Below the pieces are notes generated by a model. That model had not been told where the DNA came from, ran no database searches, and saw only the letters and a program-made list of their open reading frames with translations. This document shows, piece by piece, positions 8,254 through 16,338 of a DNA stretch of 64,000 nt. The position numbers and the translations under genes are program-made. The first letter of the stretch is position 1, and each line of letters opens with the position of its first letter. Source of the stretch: Pirellulaceae bacterium (GTDB lineage: Bacteria; Planctomycetota; Planctomycetia; Pirellulales; Pirellulaceae); the NCBI GenBank assembly GCA_019636375.1, contig JAHBXS010000002.1, positions 62,001-126,000 of the forward strand. Reading direction: 5' to 3'.

Positions 8254-8823
8254 TCAGTTGCGCACTCGTTCGAGGTATTCGCCTGTTCGGGTGTCGATGC
8301 GAATTGTATCCCCGATATTGATAAACGAAGGGCAGATAAATTCGGCTCCTGTTTCGACCTTGACCGGTTTTGTAACGTTAGTCGCTGTGTCTCCTTTGAC
8401 ACCCGGCTCGCAATACTCAACCAAGAGTTCCACGTGGTTAGGAGCGGTGAGGGTGATCGGGAGCCCGTTGTAGAGGATCATTTGGCAGTCCATGCCGTCC
8501 TTGAGATACTTCCAGTTGTCGTCGACTTGATCTTCGGTTAACTCGTATTGGTCGTATGTTTTGGAGTTCATGAACACAAACACTTGTCCTTGTTTGTAGA
8601 GGAACTGGCAAGAAATTTCCTCGACGTCGGCTGATTCAAGGGTGTCACCCCCTTTGTAGGTGCGAGTCAGTGTCGTTCCCCGCATCAGGTTCTTCATTTT
8701 GCACTCGTACAGGGCGTTCCCTTTGCCCGGCTTGCGGAAGTTCATTTCCAGCATCAAATAGGGCTCCCCGTCGATTTGAACCTTGAGTCCTTTGCGAAAA
8801 TCGCTTGTTTTATAAGTCCCCAC
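8254..8823 (-). CDS. efp: Translation elongation factor P
   Basis: EF-P of normal length (189 residues), which binds between the P and E sites of the ribosome and relieves stalling at consecutive prolines. All three OB-like domains are recognisable: TSDFRKGLKVQIDGEPYLMLE at the start, the exposed loop RKPGKGNALYE carrying Lys34, and the C-terminal INIGDTIRIDTRTGEYLERV. Lys34 in PGKG is the position that EpmA/EpmB modify by beta-lysylation. An EpmB-type aminomutase gene is transcribed divergently 48 bases away, which strongly suggests that this EF-P is lysylated. The epmA ligase gene is not in the window. Confidence 0.97.
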   Translation of the reverse strand: MGTYKTSDFRKGLKVQIDGEPYLMLEMNFRKPGKGNALYECKMKNLMRGTTLTRTYKGGDTLESADVEEISCQFLYKQGQVFVFMNSKTYDQYELTEDQVDDNWKYLKDGMDCQMILYNGLPITLTAPNHVELLVEYCEPGVKGDTATNVTKPVKVETGAEFICPSFINIGDTIRIDTRTGEYLERVRN

Positions 8824-8871
8824 GTGCTGAGTCCCTTACCTTTCCGTCAATCAAAGATTATCGTGTGAAAG
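8824..8871. promoter_or_regulatory. Divergent efp/epmB intergenic region
   Basis: Only 48 bases separate the start codons of efp (minus) and the epmB-like gene (plus), so both promoters and leaders must overlap here or extend into the coding regions. I could not assign individual -10 or -35 elements with confidence. The arrangement gives a simple means of co-regulating substrate and modifying enzyme. Confidence 0.5.
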
Positions 8872-9891
8872 ATGAACATTGTAACGCCAAACTCCCAATT
8901 TGTCGCCTCCACTCGTTGGACTTGGCAGCAGCACGTCAAGGCCGCGATTCGGTCGGCCGCGGAGTTGCGTCGGGTGTTGGGATTGCCCTTGCGAGTTGGT
9001 GAAGAATTGGCGGGGGAACGGCAATTCGAGACGTTTGCACCGCTGCCGTTTGTTGCGCGTATGGAGCCTGGAAATGAAGCCGACCCGTTGCTGCGACAAG
9101 TTTTACCAACCGCAGCAGAAGGTGAATCGGTTGCTGGCTTCTCGAACGACCCGAACGCAGAATCGGAAGTCTCGCGGGCTCCCGGAGTTCTTCAGAAGTA
9201 CCCTGGCAGGGCCTTGTTGATCGCCGCCAAGACGTGTGCGGTCAACTGCCGGTATTGCTTCCGGCGTGCTTACCCCTACGAGTCCGGTCCAACCTCGCGC
9301 GAAGATTGGCGGCCCAGCCTCGACCAGATCGCTACGGATCACTCGATTGAAGAAGTGATTTTGAGCGGCGGCGAACCACTCATCAACGACGACACACGCC
9401 TGGAATGGCTGGTGCAAGAGATCAGCCGAATCCCGCATATTCGACGACTGCGGATTCACAGTCGGTTTCCGATTGTGATTCCGCAACGGGTAACGGAGGG
9501 CCTGTTGGAGTTGTTGAGCGACACTCGACTGCCAACAACCATGGTTTTACACACGAATCACGCTCAGGAGTTGGGGGATGATGTCGGGGACGCTTTGACA
9601 AAACTGCGACAGGTTCCGCGATTGGTGCTGCTGAACCAAAGCGTCTTATTGCGAGGAATCAATGATTCCGTTCGGGTGTTGACCGAGTTGTCTTGGCGAT
9701 TGCTGGAGTTCGGCATCGTGCCTTATTACTTGCACCAACTGGATCGCGTCACGGGGAGCCACCACTTTGAGGTCGAGCAGGCTCGCGGTCTCGCGTTGAT
9801 TGAGCAATTGCGGAACAGCCTCCCCGGGTACGCGGTCCCTCGATATGCCGTTGAAGTCCCAGGCTGTTCCAGCAAGCAGATTTTGGCATAG
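8872..9891 (+). CDS. epmB: EF-P beta-lysylation protein, lysine 2,3-aminomutase-like radical SAM enzyme
   Basis: A 339-residue radical SAM protein. The cluster-binding motif CAVNCRYCFRR gives C122, C126 and C129. Downstream are SGGEPL, the substrate and PLP-binding region around LRIHSRFP, and VLHTNHAQEL, all typical of the KamA/EpmB group. EpmB converts (S)-alpha-lysine into (R)-beta-lysine, which EpmA then attaches to EF-P. The short length, compared with longer catabolic lysine aminomutases, and the position next to efp favour EpmB over KamA. The C-terminus ends PGCSSKQILA with no extra domain. Confidence 0.92.
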   Translation: MNIVTPNSQFVASTRWTWQQHVKAAIRSAAELRRVLGLPLRVGEELAGERQFETFAPLPFVARMEPGNEADPLLRQVLPTAAEGESVAGFSNDPNAESEVSRAPGVLQKYPGRALLIAAKTCAVNCRYCFRRAYPYESGPTSREDWRPSLDQIATDHSIEEVILSGGEPLINDDTRLEWLVQEISRIPHIRRLRIHSRFPIVIPQRVTEGLLELLSDTRLPTTMVLHTNHAQELGDDVGDALTKLRQVPRLVLLNQSVLLRGINDSVRVLTELSWRLLEFGIVPYYLHQLDRVTGSHHFEVEQARGLALIEQLRNSLPGYAVPRYAVEVPGCSSKQILA

Positions 9892-10279
9892 GGCTAGTAG
9901 AAACCGCAGCCCGAAGCATATATGCGAGGGAACGGCAATTTTCCCTCGCTCACGCTTCGGGTTAAAATTTTTGCCAAGCAGAGCGGGGGCCGTTAAAAAT
10001 CCCGCCAAAAATGGGGCTGATTCCGATTCCGCCCTGCCTGAAACTTGACCACGCTCCGCAACATCTGCGGCAGGCCACGTCCCATTACAGGCAAAAATGG
10101 CCAGTTAGGGCCGATTTGTCGCCTTGAGCCCTAATACTGTTGTTGAGGGTATTCCCTTGGGTTGGTATATTTTACGCTTCGTTTAAGGTGAGAAAGGTCG
10201 TTTATTGGCCCTGAAAGCCGAGAGCGATTCCGTTTGAAATTATTGTTTTGCTCAGGTTGTTGAATCCGTTGGATATTGG
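9892..10279. other. Intergenic region with a REP-like palindrome
   Basis: This stretch of nearly 390 bases has no credible gene. At 9910-9961 the arms cccgaagc...gcgagggaa and ttccctcgc...gcttcggg form an imperfect hairpin of a type that is dispersed in planctomycete genomes. Part of it could be the epmB terminator. The promoter of the following fatty-acid cluster should be near its right end, where an AT-rich stretch (about 10155-10175) precedes the first gene. Confidence 0.55.
9910..9961. repeat. REP-like imperfect palindrome
   Basis: Arms cccgaagc + gcgagggaa on the left pair with ttccctcgc + gcttcggg on the right. The two halves have different short spacers (atatat against tcac), so it is a bipartite hairpin rather than a simple terminator. 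Confidence 0.6.
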
Positions 10280-10762
10280 ATGCGTTTTGCTCAGATAGAC
10301 CGAATACTTTCCTTGGAGCCGGGGAAGTCGATTACGGCCGTCAAGGGGCTTGCGTTGTCCGAGGAGTACCTGAAGGACCATTTTCCGCGTTTCCCGGTGA
10401 TGCCGGGAGTGTTGATGCTGGAATCGATCTTTCAGGCGTCGATGTACCTCGTGCGGGTAACCGAAGACTTCCGGCACTCGATGGTGGTCCTGAAGGAATC
10501 GCGAAACTTTCGTTTCAACGGCTTCGTGCAACCAGGACATCAACTGGTGGTGAATGCAACCATTCAATCGGAGACTGACAATATTACCAAACTCAAAACC
10601 GAAGGCTTGATCGATGGTAAACCTTCGGTTGGGGGTGTTTTGTTCCTCGAACGATTTAACTTGGCCGACCGCGACATGGCAGCAGAAGCCACCGACAATC
10701 ACATGCGAAATCAGTTTCGCATTAATTACGCACGACTACTGGATCAATTGAACACGGCATGA
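10280..10762 (+). CDS. FabZ-like 3-hydroxyacyl-ACP dehydratase (hotdog fold)
   Basis: A 160-residue hotdog protein with the FabZ/FabA signature DHFPRFPVMPGVLMLES. The catalytic pair is His34 and Glu48. FabZ removes water from 3-hydroxyacyl-ACP in fatty-acid elongation. It is somewhat longer than typical FabZ, with a C-terminal tail of about 20 residues. It opens a cluster of four genes in one direction: this dehydratase, an acyl carrier protein, a second hotdog protein and a ketosynthase. Because FabZ members are diverse, it may act in a specialised acyl pathway rather than bulk synthesis. Confidence 0.85.
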   Translation: MRFAQIDRILSLEPGKSITAVKGLALSEEYLKDHFPRFPVMPGVLMLESIFQASMYLVRVTEDFRHSMVVLKESRNFRFNGFVQPGHQLVVNATIQSETDNITKLKTEGLIDGKPSVGGVLFLERFNLADRDMAAEATDNHMRNQFRINYARLLDQLNTA

Positions 10763-10926
10763 TAATCAGCAGGGGCTCACGACTCGACTTGAGGCGCTGC
10801 CGAGAATAAACCTAACGCGGTGAAAGCCCAACGGCTTGTCGCCACAATATAAAAGTTGCGGGCACAGTGCTCGCAACGAAAACCGTATGACTCTAAACCT
10901 TTGAAGTTGTCTGGAGAATTTTGAAC

Positions 10927-11313
10927 ATGGCATCGAATGATGAAGTATTTGAGAAAATCAAGGTCGCATTGATCGACGCTCTAGGCGTAGACGACGACGA
11001 AGTAACCCCAGGTGCCACGTTGGTCGGCGACTTGGGAGCTGAGTCGATTGACTTTTTGGACATCGTTTTCAAGCTCGAAAAGGCGTTCAACATCACGATC
11101 CCTCGCGAAGAGTTGTTCCCAGAAGACATTCTGACCAGCACCACTTATGTCCAAGGCGGCAAGTTGACCGCTGACGGACTAAGCGAATTGAAAAAGCGAA
11201 TGCCTTTCGCCGATTTGTCCAAATTTGAATCGGACCCTCGCGTCCAAGACTTCGGAAATCTATTGACCGTCAAAGACCTGACGAATTACGTCAGTGCAAA
11301 AATCGGCGGCTAA
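10927..11313 (+). CDS. Acyl carrier protein with an insertion
   Basis: A 128-residue ACP. The phosphopantetheine attachment site is Ser40 in GDLGAESIDFLD, where the canonical DSL reads ESI. ATG at 10927 is preferred over the TTG two codons earlier because GGAG sits 10 bases upstream. A normal ACP has about 78 residues; here roughly 35-45 extra residues are inserted between helix III (ELFPEDI) and the final helix (LLTVKDLTNYV). The insertion (KLTADGLSELKKRMPFADL region) may give partner specificity. It carries the acyl chain between the dehydratases and the ketosynthase on either side. Confidence 0.9.
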   Translation: MASNDEVFEKIKVALIDALGVDDDEVTPGATLVGDLGAESIDFLDIVFKLEKAFNITIPREELFPEDILTSTTYVQGGKLTADGLSELKKRMPFADLSKFESDPRVQDFGNLLTVKDLTNYVSAKIGG

Positions 11314-11446
11314 TTCACGCCATCGTCAATTTGGCTAATTGAAGGGGACCGGAAGCGAGATTTCGGTCACCTTCTTACCCGTTCCGGCAAAGTTTTCTTC
11401 GCTGCGGACAATCGTCAATTTGACTTTTTAACAAAGCGAAAAGGCA

Positions 11447-11989
11447 ATGCGTTGGTTTTGGATTGATCGATTTACTGAATTTGTCAGCGGCAAGTACGCG
11501 CGAGCGATGAAGGCCGTGAGCTTGTCGGAAGAAGTCGTCGACGAATACGCTCCAGGACTCACTTACTTTCCTGCAAGTCTATTGATCGAGGGGCTCGCCC
11601 AATGCGGCGGGCTGCTGGTCGCCCAAGTCAGCGACTTCCACAACCGGACAGTACTCGCGAAAATCGGGAACGCCAAGTTCCATCGGCAGGTCCATTGCGG
11701 CCACGTCTTGGAATACGAAACAGTGGTCACCGGATTTCAACCCCAAGGGGCCTTCGTCGACGGCAAGATTCGCCTGGGCGACGAGTTGGTCGTCGAGGTC
11801 GATCTCATGTTCGCGTTTTTGAACGATGAGCGATTCGAATCCGTGACCCTGTTCGAGCCGGTTGACTTGTGTCGCATGTGTCGGCTGATGCGGCTATTCG
11901 AGGTGGGCCTCCACGAAGACGGTCGTCCAATCTCAGTCCCCGAACATTTTATCGCAGCAGAAAAAGCGGCCTTGATCAATTCTCATTAG
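11447..11989 (+). CDS. FabZ-like hotdog protein lacking the catalytic His
   Basis: A 180-residue protein that aligns from its first residue with the upstream FabZ-like protein (MRFAQIDRIL against MRWFWIDRFT). The dehydratase box reads EYAPGLTYFPASLLIEGLAQ. The Glu (Glu48) is kept, but the catalytic His34 position is Tyr. I infer either a non-catalytic partner of the first dehydratase, as in other two-subunit hotdog enzymes, or a different acyl-ACP activity. The C-terminus is 20 residues longer than in the first copy. It is part of the cluster with ACP and ketosynthase. Confidence 0.75.
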   Translation: MRWFWIDRFTEFVSGKYARAMKAVSLSEEVVDEYAPGLTYFPASLLIEGLAQCGGLLVAQVSDFHNRTVLAKIGNAKFHRQVHCGHVLEYETVVTGFQPQGAFVDGKIRLGDELVVEVDLMFAFLNDERFESVTLFEPVDLCRMCRLMRLFEVGLHEDGRPISVPEHFIAAEKAALINSH

Positions 11990-12135
11990 TTCTGACGTTA
12001 TTGTTCGTGTAACGGGATGGAGTTAAGGAGGATATGGGTTTAAGTTCAAATACAATATTCTGCATTTTCACAGAGCGACGTTTTGGGCTAGAATAAGTCG
12101 CTGGTTGCTGGAATTTCTCTTTAAGGTTTGGATTT

Positions 12136-13422
12136 ATGACTCGTCGCGTTGTCGTCACTGGTGTTGGCATGATTAACCCCATGGGGCACCATGTCGAAGT
12201 CGTTTGGGATGGCCTCAAAAACAGTAGATCAGGCGTGGGCTACACCACCGTCTTCGACGCAAGCCAATTCCCCACCAAAATCTCCGCCGAAATTAAAAAC
12301 TGGGACATCACCGACTCGGGCCTTGCTCCGGCCATTTGGGGCAAACGAGGACGCCATACGAAATTTGCAGCAGGGGCGGCAGTGCAAGCCGTCGGGAGTT
12401 CCGGTGTTCTCGACTCCATCACCGACCCACGTCGATTCGGGGTCTACTTGGGAAGTGGCGAGGGGAACCAAGACTTCATGAACTTCGCCCGCATGATGAC
12501 CGCTTCGCTAGACGAAGCCGGGAACCTAGACATGGCCAAGTTTACCCAAATGGGGATGGAAATTTTGGACCCTGCCATCGAAATCGAGCAAGAACCCAAC
12601 ATGCCGGTCGGACACTTGGCCGCGATGTTCAACGCTCAGGGCCCCAACGCCAATTGCCTTACCGCCTGTGCCGCCAGCAGCCAAGCGATCGGCGAAGCGA
12701 CCGAGATCATTCGCCGCAACGAAGCCGACGTGATGTTGTCCGGCGGAACCCACAGCATGATCCATCCCTTCGGAGTCACTGGCTTCAACCTCTTGACCGC
12801 ATTGTGCGAGGACAGCAACGACGCCCCGGAAAAAGCCTCTCGCCCCTTCGACAAAAATCGCAGCGGATTCGTTTTGGGAGAGGGTGCCGCGATGGTGATT
12901 CTCGAAGAACTCGAACACGCCAAAAAACGAGGCGCTCACATTTGGGGTGAAGTCGTCGGTTATGGCTCAACCGCCGATGCCTACCGCATTACGGACATTC
13001 ACCCGGAAGGCCGCGGCGCAATCGGCTGCATGAACATGGCCATCGCCGATGCCAAATTGAATCCCGATCAAATCGGTTATGTCAACGCTCACGGGACGAG
13101 CACCCAAGTCAACGACAGGGTGGAAACTCGGGCTTGCCGACAAGTTTTCGGGGCAAACGCGATGAACGTTCCCGTCAGCAGCACCAAGAGCATGATGGGG
13201 CACTTGATCGCCGCTGCGGGTGCCACCGAGCTCATCGTCTGCCTCCTCGCGCTCCGCGATCAGTTGTTGCCACCGACGATCAATTACAACACCCCAGACC
13301 CAGACTGCGATTTGGACTACGTGCCGAACCAAGCCCGCGAGGCCAAGCTCGACTACGCCCTTAACAACAGCTTCGGCTTCGGCGGCCAAAACATCAGCGT
13401 CGTCGTCCGCCGCTTTTCCTAA
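12136..13422 (+). CDS. Beta-ketoacyl-ACP synthase II-type ketosynthase
   Basis: A 428-residue condensing enzyme of the FabF/KAS II group, slightly longer than E. coli FabF (about 413). The catalytic triad is visible: Cys178 in NCLTACAASSQA, His319 in VNAHGTST and His356 in KSMMGHLIAAAG. The C-terminal NNSFGFGGQNISVVVRR is the usual oxyanion and dimer segment. It extends acyl-ACP by two carbons with malonyl-ACP. Being placed with ACP and two hotdog proteins, it probably acts on the same dedicated carrier. There are no ketoreductase or acyltransferase genes here, so those steps would be shared with the central pathway. Confidence 0.92.
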   Translation: MTRRVVVTGVGMINPMGHHVEVVWDGLKNSRSGVGYTTVFDASQFPTKISAEIKNWDITDSGLAPAIWGKRGRHTKFAAGAAVQAVGSSGVLDSITDPRRFGVYLGSGEGNQDFMNFARMMTASLDEAGNLDMAKFTQMGMEILDPAIEIEQEPNMPVGHLAAMFNAQGPNANCLTACAASSQAIGEATEIIRRNEADVMLSGGTHSMIHPFGVTGFNLLTALCEDSNDAPEKASRPFDKNRSGFVLGEGAAMVILEELEHAKKRGAHIWGEVVGYGSTADAYRITDIHPEGRGAIGCMNMAIADAKLNPDQIGYVNAHGTSTQVNDRVETRACRQVFGANAMNVPVSSTKSMMGHLIAAAGATELIVCLLALRDQLLPPTINYNTPDPDCDLDYVPNQAREAKLDYALNNSFGFGGQNISVVVRRFS

Positions 13423-13611
13423 ACCAATCCCACAGCACAAAGCTTTTAATGGATTTTTTGTCAAACAAGAATATTCAAATCTTGATGAAAAGAAAATTGT
13501 GATTGGTTCGCGGCCAACTTCCAAACAAAACTCTAAGCCACACCTTTGGTTTTAATGACGGATTATTGTTGCGGGAAACGTCAGTCAAATTTGAAGTCAT
13601 CCGCTTGCATA

Positions 13612-16077
13612 TTACGAAAAATCTTCATGAAATTCGTCTAAATGATCGTACTCGAATTCATCGTCGCCTTGGGAAGCTTCAATTTCATCGAGCAGGAAAC
13701 TGCCGAATCCTTCAGAGGCTTGCCCCTCGGCAATAAGGCGTTTCACCAACAAGTCATCTGAAATTAACTTGCCGGCCGCCTGCACTTTTTCGAGCAATTC
13801 ATTAGTCGCATTCGAAAGCCCAACAAAGAACAAAATCACGTTTTGCCATCTTGGCCTACCAAAATTTTTGACAAGCAAAGACATTTTCTGGCGTTGCATA
13901 ATATACCTTGCACAAAAGAACTCAAGATGAGAGAGGTGGCCAAAACTCAATAGATCACCAACCATGCATAGAATGCCATGATGTTTGACCAAATCCTCAA
14001 TCATCTGCCTCAATATGGGAAGTTCTACTGTCCCGCCAAACTCAGCCTTCCCAAAACTGATCAATTGCGACTTTGTTGCTTCGACTTTTCGCCTCAAATG
14101 CATCTCAAATGCGAAACGAGAAGCTAAGCGAATTTTCTGACTTTCTGTTCCTCCGGTTACGCGTTTAACCTTCCTCGCAAAGTCCCATTCCTGCATCAAT
14201 AAATTAGCCCGCCGTTCGTAAAGATCGGCAAGAGATGTGGGCAAACGAGACCCTCGAAGATAAATGCCGAGCATAATTGACGCAGTCAGAGGGCTTTTAC
14301 ACACGTCATGTATATACCCATGTGTCCTAAAAAAAGACAATAACTCGTCTGGCCCATGGTTTGCGGCTTCACAATGAGAACGAACAAACTGCTCTAGTTC
14401 CTCGTCGCTAAATTGTAGCAACTGAAGCTTTCGAAAGGAATCACCCAAATCAATACTTAAAGCCTGCCGACATGTAACAATAAGTCGCCGGGCCTTCGAA
14501 AGCGATTTTACAGCCTTAGTGATTTCCGCTTCTTTTTTGAATAATAAACTTGCAACAATATTCGCTTCATCCCAATGAAGTCCCAATTTTACTTCAAGCC
14601 GCGTTTTTTTTCCCCTACGTGTAAGAATTAACTTTTCGCGGATGCTATGCGGCAAAATGTCAAGCTTGTAAGTCGGATCAAAATTTAATGTGATCGAGGG
14701 CGATTTAACATTAGCAAGTTCAATCAGCTCTTTAATAAGACCCTCGCCAAGGGTTATGGCTTCATCCAGTCCATCGATCAAGACAGTCTCACTCGCCGCC
14801 ACATAAGAAACCGCTTCATCCCGCGTACATTGCGCGGTTTCTTGCACATGTTCTTCAATGGATTCCTTTAGCGACTTTAGCGCGTCGATCTTGGAACATG
14901 GAAAGTAAACAACCTGGGAGCCTGCTTCATGCAAAAGTTTTGCGAGTTCCTGTAAAGTGAACGTTTTGCCGCCCCCCGGTTCTCCAACGATGTAAAGGTT
15001 ATCTTTTGAAAAAGCAAGGTCTTTTGTCGCATCCAAGAAAGCCCCGATAATGCCAAATTTTAATTCAGGAAATTGGGCCTTACTTTCAACAAAGCGGAAG
15101 TTACTGAGCAGCAATGCCAGAATACTATGTGTTGAAAAAAGCAAATCTGCCAGATTGTTACCACCTTTTGGTTTAACAACCTGACGATGCAAGTCACAAA
15201 TCATATCAAAAAGATCCCCAATTCGAAGAGTTTTTACTCGAACCTTCGAATTTTTGTCTTGTGAAGATTTAGATGCTTGAACAATAGGCGTAAACGAAAC
15301 AAGTTCCGGCAAATTTACATATTTAGTCATGAATTCATGGTAAATTTTCAGGAATTCTACCAAACTAGTTTCAATATGTTCGGCGTCGACATTTTTCGGG
15401 CGATTCCCTTCCTCGATCAATTGAAGCAATTGCGGAACTTGCGTAAGCATCCGCATATCAACAAAGGTTTTGAAATCCTGGCCTCGCGGAAGGCGAAATA
15501 AATTTGCTTCGCTATGGAGTTGCAGTCTTTGGATATGCGTTTTTCCAATTATTGATCCGGGCGATACAGTTTCTGCAAATTGAGTGGGACACTGCTTATG
15601 AAACTTTAAGGCAAAGTCTTCCGCCATCAAAAAATCGCAGAAATCGGAAATTCGATCCATTTGCGTGCCAAGATTGCCTGCATGCTTGTCGGGAAATTGA
15701 TGGGTAGCTATAACGATAACGCGTTTAGGCGTTTCCATTTTATGCGTAACCGGATTTAGACACTCGGACGTTTTCGCAGTTTGAATTTGGACTAAAGACG
15801 TTTGAACCGAATTTGAATCGTTTGCACGACCATTAAACTCTCCGTTTTTTACGACGCATGCATGCAGCTCTTTTTTTCCATAGGCAGTTTCAATGACATA
15901 GAGGAAGTCCTTGCCTCTTTCGTTAGAGCCATGGGTATACTCAAGAGAAGTCGCGCCAATCGCTTTCAGAAATGGGCGGACAAAATTCTTGTGGAAGTCC
16001 GTTTCCTTCATGGTAGCGCAAACATTGAGGAATCTTCTCAGATCTTCGTTTTTCGGCTTGACGATCGGTTCAGTCAC
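13612..16077 (-). CDS. NACHT-type STAND NTPase with possible N-terminal nuclease domain
   Basis: An 821-residue protein. Residues 1-180 resemble a restriction-endonuclease-like fold: FHKNFVRPFLKAIGA, then ERGKDFLYVIE with Asp57, then the strand ELHACVVKNGEF with Lys77; the usual Glu/Gln before that Lys is Val, so catalysis is uncertain. The central NTPase has a P-loop GEPGGGKT (365-372) and Walker B VLIDGLDEA (432-440), both in NACHT style, followed by LIVTCRQAL (sensor-like). The C-terminal 250 residues are helical, with HLSHLEFFCARYIM typical of NACHT C-flanking helices. STAND NTPases with nuclease effectors work in antiphage defence. The gene stands alone between convergent fabF and a PLP enzyme, and is visibly more AT-rich than its neighbours, which suggests transfer. 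Confidence 0.75.
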   Translation of the reverse strand: MTEPIVKPKNEDLRRFLNVCATMKETDFHKNFVRPFLKAIGATSLEYTHGSNERGKDFLYVIETAYGKKELHACVVKNGEFNGRANDSNSVQTSLVQIQTAKTSECLNPVTHKMETPKRVIVIATHQFPDKHAGNLGTQMDRISDFCDFLMAEDFALKFHKQCPTQFAETVSPGSIIGKTHIQRLQLHSEANLFRLPRGQDFKTFVDMRMLTQVPQLLQLIEEGNRPKNVDAEHIETSLVEFLKIYHEFMTKYVNLPELVSFTPIVQASKSSQDKNSKVRVKTLRIGDLFDMICDLHRQVVKPKGGNNLADLLFSTHSILALLLSNFRFVESKAQFPELKFGIIGAFLDATKDLAFSKDNLYIVGEPGGGKTFTLQELAKLLHEAGSQVVYFPCSKIDALKSLKESIEEHVQETAQCTRDEAVSYVAASETVLIDGLDEAITLGEGLIKELIELANVKSPSITLNFDPTYKLDILPHSIREKLILTRRGKKTRLEVKLGLHWDEANIVASLLFKKEAEITKAVKSLSKARRLIVTCRQALSIDLGDSFRKLQLLQFSDEELEQFVRSHCEAANHGPDELLSFFRTHGYIHDVCKSPLTASIMLGIYLRGSRLPTSLADLYERRANLLMQEWDFARKVKRVTGGTESQKIRLASRFAFEMHLRRKVEATKSQLISFGKAEFGGTVELPILRQMIEDLVKHHGILCMVGDLLSFGHLSHLEFFCARYIMQRQKMSLLVKNFGRPRWQNVILFFVGLSNATNELLEKVQAAGKLISDDLLVKRLIAEGQASEGFGSFLLDEIEASQGDDEFEYDHLDEFHEDFS

Positions 16078-16168
16078 TGATTTCTCACTTTGGCTTTTAG
16101 AGGGTTGGCGGAATTCTCAGGGTTAAAAATCAACAAAAAGCGATACCGCTATTAAAGCCTACTCCATG

Positions 16169-16197
16169 ACAAGACGATTCCTGACGTATCGTCTTGT
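16169..16197. promoter_or_regulatory. Palindrome upstream of the NACHT gene
   Basis: ACAAGACGAT (16169-16178) and ATCGTCTTGT (16188-16197) form a perfect 10-base inverted repeat with a nine-base spacer. It lies about 90 bases upstream of the NACHT gene start and downstream of the PLP-enzyme gene, both minus strand. It could be an operator or a hairpin at the end of the upstream transcript. There is no T-tract. Confidence 0.45.
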
Positions 16198-16338
16198 ATC
16201 ATACTACATACGCCTTGCACCATCAAACTTACCATCTTCTGTCGTTCTCTGACTTCGTTCAACTTGTTGGGAGCGTTTGCTAAATCGGAGAATTTAGGGC
16301 GGAGCGGCGAAAAAGCCGCTTGCTAGGCGGGCCTGTAT

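Noticed and set aside
8872..9891. Catabolic lysine 2,3-aminomutase (KamA)
   Set aside because: Short length and divergent pairing with efp fit EpmB better; no lysine-fermentation genes are nearby.
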